From positions 1 through 12,532 of the forward strand of contig JAHRAW010000042.1 of assembly GCA_020027415.1 (NCBI GenBank): a stretch of 12,532 nucleotides of DNA, in the 5' to 3' direction. The stretch comes from Gammaproteobacteria bacterium (GTDB lineage: Bacteria; Pseudomonadota; Gammaproteobacteria; Arenicellales; Poriferihabitantaceae). The notes beneath the pieces are model-generated. The model ran no database searches. It saw only the letters and a program-made list of their open reading frames with translations, and had not been told where the DNA came from. Positions within the stretch are counted from its first letter, which is position 1; the number at the start of each line of letters is the position of its first letter. Positions 12,392 through 12,532 of this stretch are shown here, piece after piece. The position numbers were made by a program, and so were the translations under genes.

Positions 12392-12532
12392 TCAAACAAT
12401 TAACTCCCCACCTGCAAACATACCCCACCCAATTAAAATCCGCAAGCCGTTGGATTCTCGCTGTCTTTTAATTTGGAATCCCCATGCACCATCGTAGTGG
12501 TAGTCATCTTCGGGCGTAAATTCCCCCATTCC
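12392..12532 (-). CDS. 3' end of a possible unidentified protein (partial)
   Basis: Read from the right edge on the minus strand, an uninterrupted frame of 46 codons ends at TGA (12394-12392), 16 bases before orf161. The residues include an acidic-aromatic patch (EDDYHYDGAWGFQIKR) and end in GMFAGGELIV. I recognise no family. Codon choice differs from the neighbours: repeated ATT, TTA, GGG and an AGA, and the stretch is poorer in G+C than the rest of the window. This could mean an acquired gene or simply AT-richer non-coding DNA with a chance open frame. Position and frame are consistent with a gene upstream of orf161 on the same strand. Confidence 0.4.
   Translation of the reverse strand, partial: GMGEFTPEDDYHYDGAWGFQIKRQRESNGLRILIGWGMFAGGELIV

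Overview
The window looks like a stretch of a GC-rich proteobacterial chromosome, most likely an unclassified gammaproteobacterium. This rests on the gene set (SufS/SufE, DsbB, MlaA, ApaH, M18 aminopeptidase, Maf, RsfS, NadD) and on protein similarity recognised by eye; no database search was possible. There is no rRNA, tRNA, CRISPR array, transposase, phage gene or recognisable defence system. Coding density is high, and the only gene-free stretch over 300 bases is the sufS/enolase-superfamily divergent region (1995-2395).

Layout. (1) 1-207: the 3' end of an unidentified + strand gene, followed by a strong intrinsic terminator. (2) 269-1994, minus strand: sufS then sufE, a cysteine desulfurase and its sulfur acceptor for Fe-S cluster assembly, without sufBCD beside them. 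(3) 1995-2395: divergent intergenic region with repeats, a hairpin and candidate promoters in both directions. (4) 2396-5662, plus strand: a truncated N-terminal piece of an enolase-superfamily (MR/MLE) enzyme, a complete ThDP-dependent enzyme of the acetolactate synthase-like family, and a complete MR/MLE protein. They form a plausible small catabolic cassette for a hydroxy or sugar acid, substrate unknown. (5) 5790-6266, minus: dsbB. (6) 6491-9606, plus: mlaA (outer-membrane lipid asymmetry), apaH (Ap4A hydrolase) and an M18 aminopeptidase. (7) 9612-12375, minus: a housekeeping cluster read as orf161, nadD, rsfS, maf, orf143, covering NAD synthesis, ribosome silencing and a house-cleaning nucleotidase, with two membrane-anchored proteins of unknown function at its ends. 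(8) 12392-12532: the 3' end of a possible further minus-strand gene.

The most unusual feature is not a gene. Seven intergenic gaps carry a short degenerate tandem array of 7-14-base units, usually within about 35 bases of a start codon. An 8-base unit (CTYAGYRR on the + strand) recurs before sufE and maf, and a 9-base relative before sufS. Most start codons also lack a recognisable Shine-Dalgarno sequence. A second point of interest is the complete MR/MLE protein, where the first expected metal-binding Asp appears to be Gly. I found no convincing evidence of a wholly new multi-gene system.
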